From: Candidatus Thorarchaeota archaeon SMTZ1-83
GTDB lineage: Archaea; Asgardarchaeota; Thorarchaeia; Thorarchaeales; Thorarchaeaceae
Direction of reading: 5' to 3'
DNA length: 6,466 bases
Assembly: GCA_001563325.1 (NCBI GenBank)
Contig: LRSK01000087.1
Location: forward strand, 1-6,466
The position numbers and the translations under genes are program-made. The notes under the pieces are model-generated. The model had not been told where the DNA came from. It saw only the letters and a program-made list of their open reading frames with translations, and ran no database searches. Below, in pieces: positions 1-4,713 of the stretch (its first letter is position 1; every line of letters begins with the position of its first letter).

Positions 1-112
1 CGGGTTCGATCAGAGCGGTTCAGACTTCATTGAGGGAGTCGAGGTTTCTGGACTCACTGAGTTTGCTGAGTTTGTTGGTGAGGCCGACCGCTTCGTTACT
101 TTCTGTATGTAG
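1..112 (+). CDS. DsrE-like (TusD-like) sulfur relay protein, C-terminal fragment
   Basis: The frame is open from the window edge to a TAG at 110-112 and encodes about 36 residues. The end reads GVEVSGLTEFAEFVGEADRF followed by VTFCM. This matches the usual end of DsrE/TusD-family subunits: a last helix, then an Asp-Arg and a short hydrophobic strand ('aDrvvtF'). DsrE normally forms a hexameric complex with DsrF and DsrH in the cytoplasm and carries the catalytic persulfide cysteine. That residue would lie upstream of the window, so it cannot be checked here. The penultimate residue is a cysteine of unknown importance. The stop codon runs into the ribosome binding site of the DsrF-like gene, so the two are almost certainly co-transcribed. 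The identification rests on a short tail plus its position in front of DsrF and DsrH homologues. Confidence 0.7.
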   Translation, partial: GFDQSGSDFIEGVEVSGLTEFAEFVGEADRFVTFCM

Positions 113-116
113 GAGG
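111..116 (+). promoter_or_regulatory. Ribosome binding site that decides the DsrF start
   Basis: AGGAGG overlaps the TAG stop of the preceding gene. It lies 7 bases before the ATG at 124 but only 1 base before the ATG at 118. Normal spacing therefore favours 124 as the true start. Confidence 0.7.
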
Positions 117-123
117 CATGACG

Positions 124-474
124 ATGGAGTTTACTGAACGCAAAGTCCTCATTTTGGTCAACAGTAGACCCTATGGAAAGATTATCAACTTCGAGGGTTG
201 GCGAGCTGCTGTCGGGATGTTTGGGATGGACCATGAGCCTACGTTACTCTTCATGGGGGATGGAGTGTACTCTCTACTTAAGACGGTTGACAAAGTGCCC
301 TTCAGAATGTTCAAGGTTACGTACCTTGATTTCGACGGTCGAATCTTAGCGAGCAAGAAGTCTCTAGAGAGTAGAGGCATCAGTTCAGAAGAGATCTTCG
401 ATGATGTCGAGGTGGCTGACGAGTCAGCGGTTTCTGAGGCTTTGACTGAGAACGAGGTCTATGTCACATTCTAG
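124..474 (+). CDS. DsrF/TusC-like sulfur relay subunit
   Basis: The product has 116 residues, typical of DsrF/TusC. Two family hallmarks are visible: SRPYG at 14-18 followed by the first helix (EGWRAAVG), and PTLLFMGDGVY at 39-49, the second strand and following turn of the DsrE fold. In known complexes DsrE, DsrF and DsrH (TusD, TusC, TusB) form an alpha2-beta2-gamma2 hexamer that takes a persulfide from TusA. DsrF is thought to be mainly structural. This protein contains no cysteine at all, which agrees with a non-catalytic role. The start at 124 is chosen because of the AGGAGG seven bases upstream; an ATG at 118 is in frame and would add two residues. The gene lies directly between the DsrE-like fragment and the DsrH-like gene and overlaps the longest form of the latter by 14 bases. 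The family assignment is fairly firm; the exact physiological pathway is inference. Confidence 0.85.
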   Translation: MEFTERKVLILVNSRPYGKIINFEGWRAAVGMFGMDHEPTLLFMGDGVYSLLKTVDKVPFRMFKVTYLDFDGRILASKKSLESRGISSEEIFDDVEVADESAVSEALTENEVYVTF

Positions 475-490
475 AGTTGTGGTGGATATG

Positions 491-790
491 ATGAAGTATC
501 TCATTTGGCTTTCCAGTGACTGTCGAGACTTGACTGAGATAGTCGGTGCTCTGAAGAAAGGGGGGCACGAAGTTGGAATCCTCTTGGTACAGGATGGAAC
601 TTATTTGGCAGATAAGGGGTGTTCTGAGTCCAAGAAACTCAAGGAATTTGGGACGAAACTATATGCCTCGAAGCACCATGTGGAAGAGCGAGGCATTGGC
701 AACCGCCTTACAACGGTGGTTGAGCTTGTCGATGTCGGAAAAGTCGTCGATGTGATCATGGAAGAATATGACAAGGTCATATCCTTATGA
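491..790 (+). CDS. DsrH/TusB-like sulfur relay subunit
   Basis: From the ATG at 491 the product has 99 residues and starts MKYLIWLSSDC. The family signature follows: strand VGILLVQDGTY, then LYASKHHVEERGI, then a C-terminal helix and strand ending DKVISL. Length and order fit DsrH/TusB, the third subunit of the DsrEFH hexamer. Cysteines are at 11 and 44. From memory of the Allochromatium protein, the conserved DsrH cysteine sits inside the first helix, nearer to the xDGxY strand than Cys11, so the thiol may be displaced here. Start choice: ATG 461 overlaps the DsrF gene and adds ten residues, ATG 488 is two bases after GGTGG, and ATG 491 is five bases after it and gives the usual family N-terminus. 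The gene is the last clear member of the + strand sulfur operon. Confidence 0.8.
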   Translation: MKYLIWLSSDCRDLTEIVGALKKGGHEVGILLVQDGTYLADKGCSESKKLKEFGTKLYASKHHVEERGIGNRLTTVVELVDVGKVVDVIMEEYDKVISL

Positions 791-904
791 GCCAGAGACC
801 CCAGTTCCCAGCCCCTCTTGTCCTGTTTAATCCGCTTTGAAGATTTGAGTCTCTCTCCAAAGATTGAAAAACAATCAGAGCGAATGACTGCTAGGTGAGT
901 TGTC

Positions 905-1195
905 TTGGCGTGGAAGGAACACTCTAAGAAGATCTCAGAGCTCAAGGAATCTAACACTGCGATAGATATGAAGGTGAGAGAACGACTGGACGAGATTACC
1001 AGCAAGACTGCAGACAAGGATGTTGCAATCTCTCTCGAGTTCCTCAAGAAACACCTCCATCTCGAGAAGGATGACGACGGCGCCATTGAGGAGTTGAAGT
1101 TTCATCTCGGACTGGAGGGGGATACTCGATACAGCGTTATCAAGGATGATAAGAATCAGTCTATCTACGTTTACTTTACCAAGAAGGAAGGCTGA
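905..1195 (+). CDS. Small hypothetical protein downstream of the DsrEFH genes
   Basis: This 96-residue product is not recognised. The start is a TTG at 905, supported by AGGTGAG at 893-899 with five bases of spacing. The only nearby ATG (968) would remove 21 residues and has only a weak site. The protein is hydrophilic and mostly charged, without cysteine or membrane segment. Residues 1-55 look helical (ISELKESNTAIDMKVRERL and SLEFLKKHLHLEK). The end looks like two short strands (TRYSVIKDD, QSIYVYFTKK), giving a possible helix-plus-hairpin domain. It follows the DsrH-like gene by 114 bases on the same strand, so it may share the operon or have its own promoter. The opposite strand is also open across much of this stretch, but that reading is serine-rich and low in sense, so the + strand is preferred. 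No function is proposed. Confidence 0.6.
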   Translation: MAWKEHSKKISELKESNTAIDMKVRERLDEITSKTADKDVAISLEFLKKHLHLEKDDDGAIEELKFHLGLEGDTRYSVIKDDKNQSIYVYFTKKEG

Positions 1196-1237
1196 AGAAC
1201 GACCTTCCAGAGCTAGTATCTCCGGAAGAAATGAATC

Positions 1238-1262
1238 GGAGAGAACGTAAGGAGTTCTCTCC
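1238..1262. terminator. Hairpin between convergent genes, probable terminator
   Basis: GGAGAGAAC at 1238-1246 and GTTCTCTCC at 1254-1262 form a perfect 9-bp stem with a 7-base loop. On the + strand a run of five T follows at 1270-1274. The hairpin lies between the end of the + strand unit and the stop codon of the - strand DsrE-family gene, where a bidirectional terminator is expected. The T run is 7 bases away from the stem and overlaps the stop codon of the opposite gene, so efficiency is uncertain. Confidence 0.55.
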
Positions 1263-1272
1263 AATCTGGTTT

Positions 1273-1635
1273 TTAGAAGAACATAGTCTTCTCGTGCTTT
1301 AGGACATCATCGACCATCGTGGCTGCGCCTGCAATCTCTATTCTAGAGTCCCTCAGATCTTCCTGTTTGATTCCACGGAACTCGACTGAATTCGAGCATA
1401 CTTGGATTTTTCCACCTGCCTCAAGAAATGCATCGATGAGGTCTTGGAGTGGGGGAAAGCCAGGAGCCTTGACCTTTTCAGCTGCGCCTTTCTTCATCAG
1501 ATAGACAGCATCCATCATCAAGAAGATGTTGGTTTCAATGTCCTGAGCCTGAGCGGTCGTTCCGGTCACAAACGGTCCATAGCAACGTTCTGCTGCCTCG
1601 GGACCCCATTGACCCACCAAATACAACTGTGTCAT
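1273..1635 (-). CDS. Stand-alone DsrE-family protein (DsrE/YchN-like)
   Basis: The 120-residue product shows the DsrE/DsrF-like flavodoxin-type fold in order: N-terminal strand TQLYLVGQWGP; helix with FLMMDAVYLMKKG at 38-50, which is the family's xDAVYL turn; a long helix DLIDAFLEAGGK; then strand IQVCSNSVEFRGI at 77-89; and a final helix. Cys80 in VCxxSxxxRGI sits where catalytic DsrE-type proteins carry their persulfide cysteine. A second cysteine is at 18. It differs from the DsrEFH-operon proteins on the other strand and looks like the single-gene, homo-oligomeric branch of the family. The ATG at 1635 is preceded by GGAGATGAT with six bases of spacing. That site begins just after the stop of the membrane protein gene 20 bases upstream, so the two genes form one unit. 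The likely role is sulfur carrier or thiol-transfer protein; the partner is unknown. Confidence 0.8.
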   Translation of the reverse strand: MTQLYLVGQWGPEAAERCYGPFVTGTTAQAQDIETNIFLMMDAVYLMKKGAAEKVKAPGFPPLQDLIDAFLEAGGKIQVCSNSVEFRGIKQEDLRDSRIEIAGAATMVDDVLKHEKTMFF

Positions 1636-1655
1636 TTTGTTATCATCTCCTATCT

Positions 1656-2051
1656 CTAAAGAACTGCGAGGTCAACATAGTATAGAACCATCGCGAGGGA
1701 AAGAAAGACAGACACAATCAGGTTTGTTATGTGTGAGCTGTGGATTGGTCCACCCTGCATTGTCTTCATTAACACTGGTACTACTTGTATGAACTCCAAG
1801 ACGAATGCTAGTGCAAAGAAGATGAAGTCAACGAGTAGTAGTAAATGCACAAGGTCCATGAAACCCAGAGAGAACGCTGGCAAGACAAGTCCCACAATCA
1901 GTGTTATGAGGCTGACCAACATTGCAAGCATGAGAAGCATGACCTGGGGCATCAACAGAAATCCCATCCTCCTTGCCGCCATGAAACCACTGAGCATAGT
2001 AGCAAAGCCCATAGCGAAGAGGACGAACAATAGTAGCTGGAAAACTGCCAT
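1656..2051 (-). CDS. Four-helix membrane protein of unknown function, co-transcribed with a DsrE-family gene
   Basis: The product has 131 residues and is very hydrophobic. Four membrane segments can be drawn: about 3-24, 32-57, 64-93 and 107-130. A short basic stretch (ARR, 26-28) lies between the first two. Polar residues inside or next to the helices are Asp66, His69, Asp75, Glu86, Gln89 and Asp127. There is no cysteine, so it cannot itself carry a persulfide. It is rich in methionine (13 of 131), including five at exact five-residue steps (14, 19, 24, 29, 34). It does not show the sequence features I know for YeeE/YedE sulfur transporters. GGGTGA six bases before the ATG supports the start. 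It is the first gene of a - strand pair with a DsrE-family gene and is divergent from tusA, which suggests a link to sulfur handling; that link is inference from position. Confidence 0.75.
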   Translation of the reverse strand: MAVFQLLLFVLFAMGFATMLSGFMAARRMGFLLMPQVMLLMLAMLVSLITLIVGLVLPAFSLGFMDLVHLLLLVDFIFFALAFVLEFIQVVPVLMKTMQGGPIHSSHITNLIVSVFLSLAMVLYYVDLAVL

Positions 2052-2066
2052 TTTGGTTCACCCAAA
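2052..2066 (-). promoter_or_regulatory. Hairpin enclosing the ribosome binding site of the membrane protein gene
   Basis: On the - strand TTTGG and CCAAA form a perfect 5-bp stem around the loop GTGAA, ending one base before the ATG. The ribosome binding site GGGTGA (2063-2058) is half in the stem and half in the loop. Such a hairpin could tune translation, but five base pairs can arise by chance. Confidence 0.3.
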
Positions 2067-2089
2067 CTTTGCCTGCGGGAAAATCGTTT

Positions 2090-2098
2090 GTACATAAG
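2090..2098 (-). promoter_or_regulatory. Possible TATA box for the membrane protein / DsrE-family unit
   Basis: The - strand reads CTTATGTAC here. Transcription starting about 25 bases on would give a leader of roughly 18 bases containing the ribosome binding site. The match to an archaeal TATA box is only moderate. Confidence 0.3.
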
Positions 2099-2137
2099 GA
2101 TGTCGGAAACGGAACAACAGAATTGCGACAGGTTACG

Positions 2138-2158
2138 CTCTGTAATCTTCCTACAGAG
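2138..2158. promoter_or_regulatory. 21-base dyad between the divergent membrane protein and tusA genes
   Basis: CTCTGTA (2138-2144) and TACAGAG (2152-2158) are perfect inverted copies around a 7-base spacer. With one bulged base (2137) the pairing extends by two more. The dyad lies about 30 bases upstream of the likely tusA TATA box and has no T run after it on either strand. It therefore looks more like a regulator-binding site than a terminator. The regulator is unknown. Confidence 0.4.
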
Positions 2159-2187
2159 GTCTTGGTTAACTTGGTTCAATCCCAAAT

Positions 2188-2195
2188 CTTAAAAC
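2188..2195 (+). promoter_or_regulatory. Probable TATA box of tusA
   Basis: CTTAAAA-type sequence preceded by CCCAAAT. A start of transcription about 25 bases downstream, near 2214-2217, leaves a short leader that still includes the AGGT ribosome binding site at 2220-2223 and the ATG at 2231. Confidence 0.4.
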
Positions 2196-2230
2196 GAAAG
2201 CGCATTTCCGGCCGAATGTAGGTATTGAAA

Positions 2231-2470
2231 ATGACTGACCACAACGTTGCAAGAACATTCGATGCAAGTGGACTGAGGTGTCCCATGCCAATTCTGAAGG
2301 CAAAGAAGGAGATCAATGAGGTCGAGATCGGCCAGATTCTCCAAGTCATTGCAACAGACGTTGGCACAAAGAAAGACTTCCCAGCTTTCGCCAGTAGGAC
2401 TGGTCATGAGATAGTCGAGATGGTGGAAGAGAGCGACAAGATCATCTGGTACATCAAGCGAACCAAGTAG
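2231..2470 (+). CDS. tusA: TusA-family sulfurtransferase
   Basis: The 79-residue product has the full TusA layout. A first strand (ARTFDASG) leads to LRCPMPILKAKK, with the persulfide cysteine at 17 in the CPxP motif at the start of helix 1. Next come the strand QILQVIATD, the helix KKDFPAFASRTGHE and a last strand (DKIIWYIKR). Length and order are normal for the family. TusA accepts sulfur from a cysteine desulfurase or rhodanese as a persulfide and passes it to DsrE/TusD-type proteins, or supplies molybdopterin and other pathways. A DsrEFH set and a further DsrE protein nearby make them the obvious partners. ATG 2231 is chosen over an in-frame TTG at 2225 because AGGT lies seven bases before it. 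The gene is monocistronic and convergent with the next gene only 20 bases away. Confidence 0.93.
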   Translation: MTDHNVARTFDASGLRCPMPILKAKKEINEVEIGQILQVIATDVGTKKDFPAFASRTGHEIVEMVEESDKIIWYIKRTK

Positions 2471-2471
2471 A

Positions 2472-2509
2472 CCCTGGTTTCTTTCAGAAGCTATGCTTTC
2501 TTGCCAGGG
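2472..2509. terminator. Imperfect stem across the convergent tusA / unknown gene junction
   Basis: CCCTGG (2472-2477) can pair with CCAGGG (2504-2509). Inside it AAGC and GCTT form a small second stem around TAT. The structure spans the space between the two stop codons and could end transcription from both sides. It is imperfect and has only short T stretches. Confidence 0.25.
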
Positions 2510-3003
2510 ACAACTAGGACTTGTCCAAGTAAATCACCCTTCATGACAGAGGCCTTCAGTCTAGACTGAAACATAGTCATGTTCGCGGTTCTCTTTTCTG
2601 AGTAGTGCTTGAACTCCAGGGCGCCGATGCATGAGATGTGTCCCATGCCGTTTGAACCGTAGAAAGAGTGGAAAACCATCGCATAGGCTGGAATCTCTAT
2701 GGCCTTGATTGGCACGATTCTGGTTTCTCCCTCTTGAAATGGCACTTTCTCCTCAGCGACGACCGGCTCCAGTCTCACCTTGGACCAATCAAGGGACAGG
2801 TTTCTGGCTTCAAGGCCCTCGACAGACGTGCGCATTCTGTCGATACCAAAGCTAGCTAGGTCTTGTCTGCAGCTGATGACATAGATCTTCTCGGACAATG
2901 TACTTGACTCCTTGAGTTCCTGCACACCGACGATGTCGTCCTTAAAAAGAGCACGTTCTGCCTCTTGAGAAGTCCACAGATTCTGATTCAAGATTTCCGG
3001 CAA
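2491..3003 (-). CDS. Uncharacterised protein, C-terminal half possibly DUF22-like
   Basis: The product has up to 170 residues and is soluble, with no membrane segment. Two parts can be seen. Residues 1-70 are mixed helix and strand, including EKIYVISCRQDLASFGID. Residues about 74-168 are strand-rich (VRLEPVVAEEKVPF, TRIVPIKAIEIPAYAMVFHS) with a glycine-rich turn YGSNGMGHISCIG and the end KGDLLGQVLVVPG. That last stretch recalls archaeal DUF22 proteins, which end in a similar 'kGdllGvl' motif; this is a memory-based guess. Cysteines are at 45 and 125. The first usable start is a TTG at 3003 with no clear ribosome binding site. A TTG at 2991 is an alternative, and the first ATG (Met57) would lose the N-terminal part. 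No function can be given. Its end faces tusA and its start faces the Ig-like protein gene. Confidence 0.65.
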   Translation of the reverse strand: MPEILNQNLWTSQEAERALFKDDIVGVQELKESSTLSEKIYVISCRQDLASFGIDRMRTSVEGLEARNLSLDWSKVRLEPVVAEEKVPFQEGETRIVPIKAIEIPAYAMVFHSFYGSNGMGHISCIGALEFKHYSEKRTANMTMFQSRLKASVMKGDLLGQVLVVPGKKA

Positions 3004-3011
3004 ATCTGGCT

Positions 3012-3082
3012 GAACAATGACCTGTTTCTATGTATGTCAGTTTCGTTCTGAACGTATGGATGGAAAGAAACAGTCATTTCAG
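3012..3082. repeat. Nested inverted repeat in a divergent promoter region
   Basis: AATGACCTGTTTCT at 3016-3029 is mirrored by AGAAACAGTCATT at 3066-3078, differing only by one inserted C. With a two-base gap the match extends outward by CTGAA/TTCAG. In the middle lies a second perfect palindrome, CGTTC-T-GAACG at 3044-3054, whose centre (3049) is within about two bases of the centre of the outer arms. The element occupies the space between the unknown - strand gene and the + strand Ig-like gene, just upstream of the + strand TATA candidate. It may be a regulator-binding region, a leader RNA structure or the footprint of a small mobile element. Confidence 0.5.
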
Positions 3083-3085
3083 AAA

Positions 3086-3094
3086 CCTAAAATG
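3086..3094. promoter_or_regulatory. AT-rich TATA candidate in the divergent region
   Basis: CCTAAAATG on + reads CATTTTAGG on -, so it could serve either direction. For the + strand it predicts transcription from about 3115, which would exclude the ATG at 3112 and agrees with the better start at 3157. For the - strand it predicts a start near 3065 and a leader of about 60 bases that would contain one arm of the inverted repeat. Confidence 0.35.
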
Positions 3095-3156
3095 CATTCA
3101 TCTGCTGGCCAATGCCAATTCAGCAACGTCGCTTCGAAACATGGGAGGAAAAGAAG

Positions 3157-3771
3157 ATGGGACTTGAACTGAGATTAGTAAGTGGAATCGCCATACTGTT
3201 GTTCTTGAGTTCTTTCTTCATCCTCGGTTTTGTTGTCCTCGCAACTCCTCCGCATGGCCCTGTCGAACGAATTGAAGGATCGCAGGCAGTTTTAGCATCA
3301 GATTCATTCGAGGGAGGATTAGAGACCCTTTGCGCTTGGAGGACTCATGATCCTTGTGCTCCCCACGTAGAGGTCACACTTCCCAATGGCGGCGAAGTGC
3401 TCCGCGGTGTCGAGAGAATTGAGTGGGCTGCAATTGATTTCCAAGGTGAACAGCTCGTCTACGACCTCTACTACAGTAGCGATGGAGGAGCAAATTGGAT
3501 GACCATTGCAGCGGGGCTGACTACGCGTGGCTATGAGTGGGACACTACGAAGGTTTCGGATGGCGACAATTACTTGGTGAGAGTGGACGTCTTGGGAGGC
3601 GGAGTAGCCTCGGGAAGAAACCAGTCGAACAGTGTGTTCAGCGTTGACAATCTCGCTGGTGGAGAATCGATGCAGAAGCCTCTCAATCCCTTTGCAATGG
3701 CCATCGTAGCAGGCATTATTGGCGTGGTAGCTATTGCAGGTATTGTCCTTTTGGTACGTAGGGGCGTCTAG
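3157..3771 (+). CDS. Cell-surface protein with one Ig/fibronectin-like domain and two terminal membrane helices
   Basis: The product has 204 residues. Residues 7-29 form a hydrophobic helix after a short charged start, acting as signal peptide or anchor. Residues about 71-160 form a beta-sandwich with the typical opening VTLPNGGEVLRG and IEWAAID, then YDLYYSSDGGANW and GYEWDTTKVSDGDNYLVRV. This pattern is known from Ser-Thr-rich, Kre9/KNH-like extracellular domains common on archaeal and bacterial surfaces. A helix at about 180-200 followed by RRGV forms a C-terminal anchor, an arrangement like archaeal C-terminal sorting signals, though I see no PGF- or PEF-type motif. Cys59 and Cys67 could form a disulfide outside the cell. 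The start at 3157 has GGGAGG eight bases before it; an ATG at 3112 would add 15 residues and lacks such a site. The role is unknown beyond surface binding or structure. Confidence 0.8.
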   Translation: MGLELRLVSGIAILLFLSSFFILGFVVLATPPHGPVERIEGSQAVLASDSFEGGLETLCAWRTHDPCAPHVEVTLPNGGEVLRGVERIEWAAIDFQGEQLVYDLYYSSDGGANWMTIAAGLTTRGYEWDTTKVSDGDNYLVRVDVLGGGVASGRNQSNSVFSVDNLAGGESMQKPLNPFAMAIVAGIIGVVAIAGIVLLVRRGV

Positions 3772-3786
3772 CGAGCTAGTGACCAA

Positions 3787-4668
3787 CTAGAGCCCTCTCA
3801 AGTATTCTGGCTTGAGCGACGTCTGATTCTGGTGGCCTAGAACTGAGTCGAGAAGGTGGAGCAGCATCTTCTTGTCTCTATTTAGCGTTCCAGCCAGAGG
3901 TAGGTAGTTTGATGCGTGGTTGGTTCGGAAAACGCACTCAGACAAGTCCAGCAGTTCAATGAGGAGTCTTAGTTCCTCGAGACTCTCTTCCGGCCTCATA
4001 GGGCTGAACTCACCTCGTTCTGTCATCTCGAAGAGCGGTGTTCCTCGAGGAATCATTAGTGTCAATGCTCCAACATACTCTGGGTCTATTTCATTGAGTG
4101 CCTTAGCCGTGTCTGAAGCATGTCTTTCAGAGTGTTCGAGACCGCCGAGTCCTATGATTATGGTTAGAGAGAGAGGAATCTCGGCTTCTCTAATCTTATT
4201 GCAGGCCTCTATGTTCTCTTTTGAAGTTACTCCCTTCCTCGACCAACGCAACAACTCGTCGTTTCCTGTTTCGAGACCTAGGTAGACTATTCCTAGTCCC
4301 GCCCTCCTAATCTCATTCAGGTCATCAATGGACTTGTTTCTTACATCCTTCGCATAGCCATAGGTGCCCACTCGCTCAAGGTTGGGCAATTCATCTTCCA
4401 GTACCTCCAGCGTCCTCAAGATATCTGATGTGTTCATTGCCAAAGCGTTGCCGTCTGCAAGAAACACGCGACTCACTCTCTCTATTACCGACTTGTCCAG
4501 CCTGGAGAGGTCAGCAGCAATTCCTTCTGCACCCCGGACCCGATATTGTCGGTCCTTGTAGGAGACACAGAATGTGCATGCGTTGTGAGAGCATCCGATT
4601 GTCGCCTGTAGAATAAGACTTCTAGCCTCGCTGGGAGGTCGCCAGATGGAGCCCTCGTATCTGATCAT
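3787..4668 (-). CDS. Radical SAM protein (Elp3/MiaB/NifB-like domain, CX4CX2C type)
   Basis: The 293-residue product has a Radical SAM core. The cluster-binding cysteines are 26, 31 and 34 in GCSHNACTFC, a CX4CX2C spacing instead of the usual CX3CX2C, followed by the family-typical YKDRQYRVR. FLADGNAL at 69-76 takes the place of the second-strand GGE-like motif. GLGIVYLGLETG at 124-135 and TIIIGLGG at 169-176 follow in the expected order, and the C-terminus has NHASNYLPLAGTLNRDK. This combination is familiar from a widespread family of stand-alone Radical SAM proteins often labelled coproporphyrinogen-oxidase-like but of unproven reaction. It should bind one 4Fe-4S cluster and cleave S-adenosylmethionine in the cytoplasm; the substrate is not known. 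No extra cysteine-rich SPASM or TRAM domain is present. ATG 4668 has no clear ribosome binding site. The gene follows the two small membrane protein genes by 45 bases. Confidence 0.88.
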   Translation of the reverse strand: MIRYEGSIWRPPSEARSLILQATIGCSHNACTFCVSYKDRQYRVRGAEGIAADLSRLDKSVIERVSRVFLADGNALAMNTSDILRTLEVLEDELPNLERVGTYGYAKDVRNKSIDDLNEIRRAGLGIVYLGLETGNDELLRWSRKGVTSKENIEACNKIREAEIPLSLTIIIGLGGLEHSERHASDTAKALNEIDPEYVGALTLMIPRGTPLFEMTERGEFSPMRPEESLEELRLLIELLDLSECVFRTNHASNYLPLAGTLNRDKKMLLHLLDSVLGHQNQTSLKPEYLRGL

Positions 4669-4713
4669 TGTCCAAGAGAGTCATGGTTGCCCATGTAAGG
4701 TTTCGGGCAGGGG

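Noticed and set aside
813..828. Pyrimidine-rich tract after the DsrH-like gene as a T-tract terminator
   Set aside because: It is C-rich rather than T-rich, with no run of more than three T and no preceding stem.
862..876. Small hairpin GATTG-AAAAA-CAATC upstream of the 905 gene
   Set aside because: Only five base pairs around an A-rich loop; too weak and too isolated to call a regulatory element.
601..1086. Long - strand reading frame of 161 residues
   Set aside because: It runs opposite the clear DsrH-like gene and the 905-1195 gene, is serine-rich and low in order, and has no family motif.
935..1264. - strand reading frame of 109 residues opposite the small hypothetical gene
   Set aside because: The + strand reading has a well-spaced ribosome binding site and a more natural composition. 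This one shows no recognisable motif and runs into the hairpin.
3319..3786. - strand reading frame of 155 residues opposite the Ig-like protein gene
   Set aside because: The + strand product has clear signal, beta-sandwich and anchor features; the opposite reading looks like random composition.
3776..3790. CTAGT-GACCA-ACTAG hairpin between two convergent stop codons
   Set aside because: A 5-bp AT-rich stem without a T run, easily explained by the clustering of TAG stop codons on both strands.
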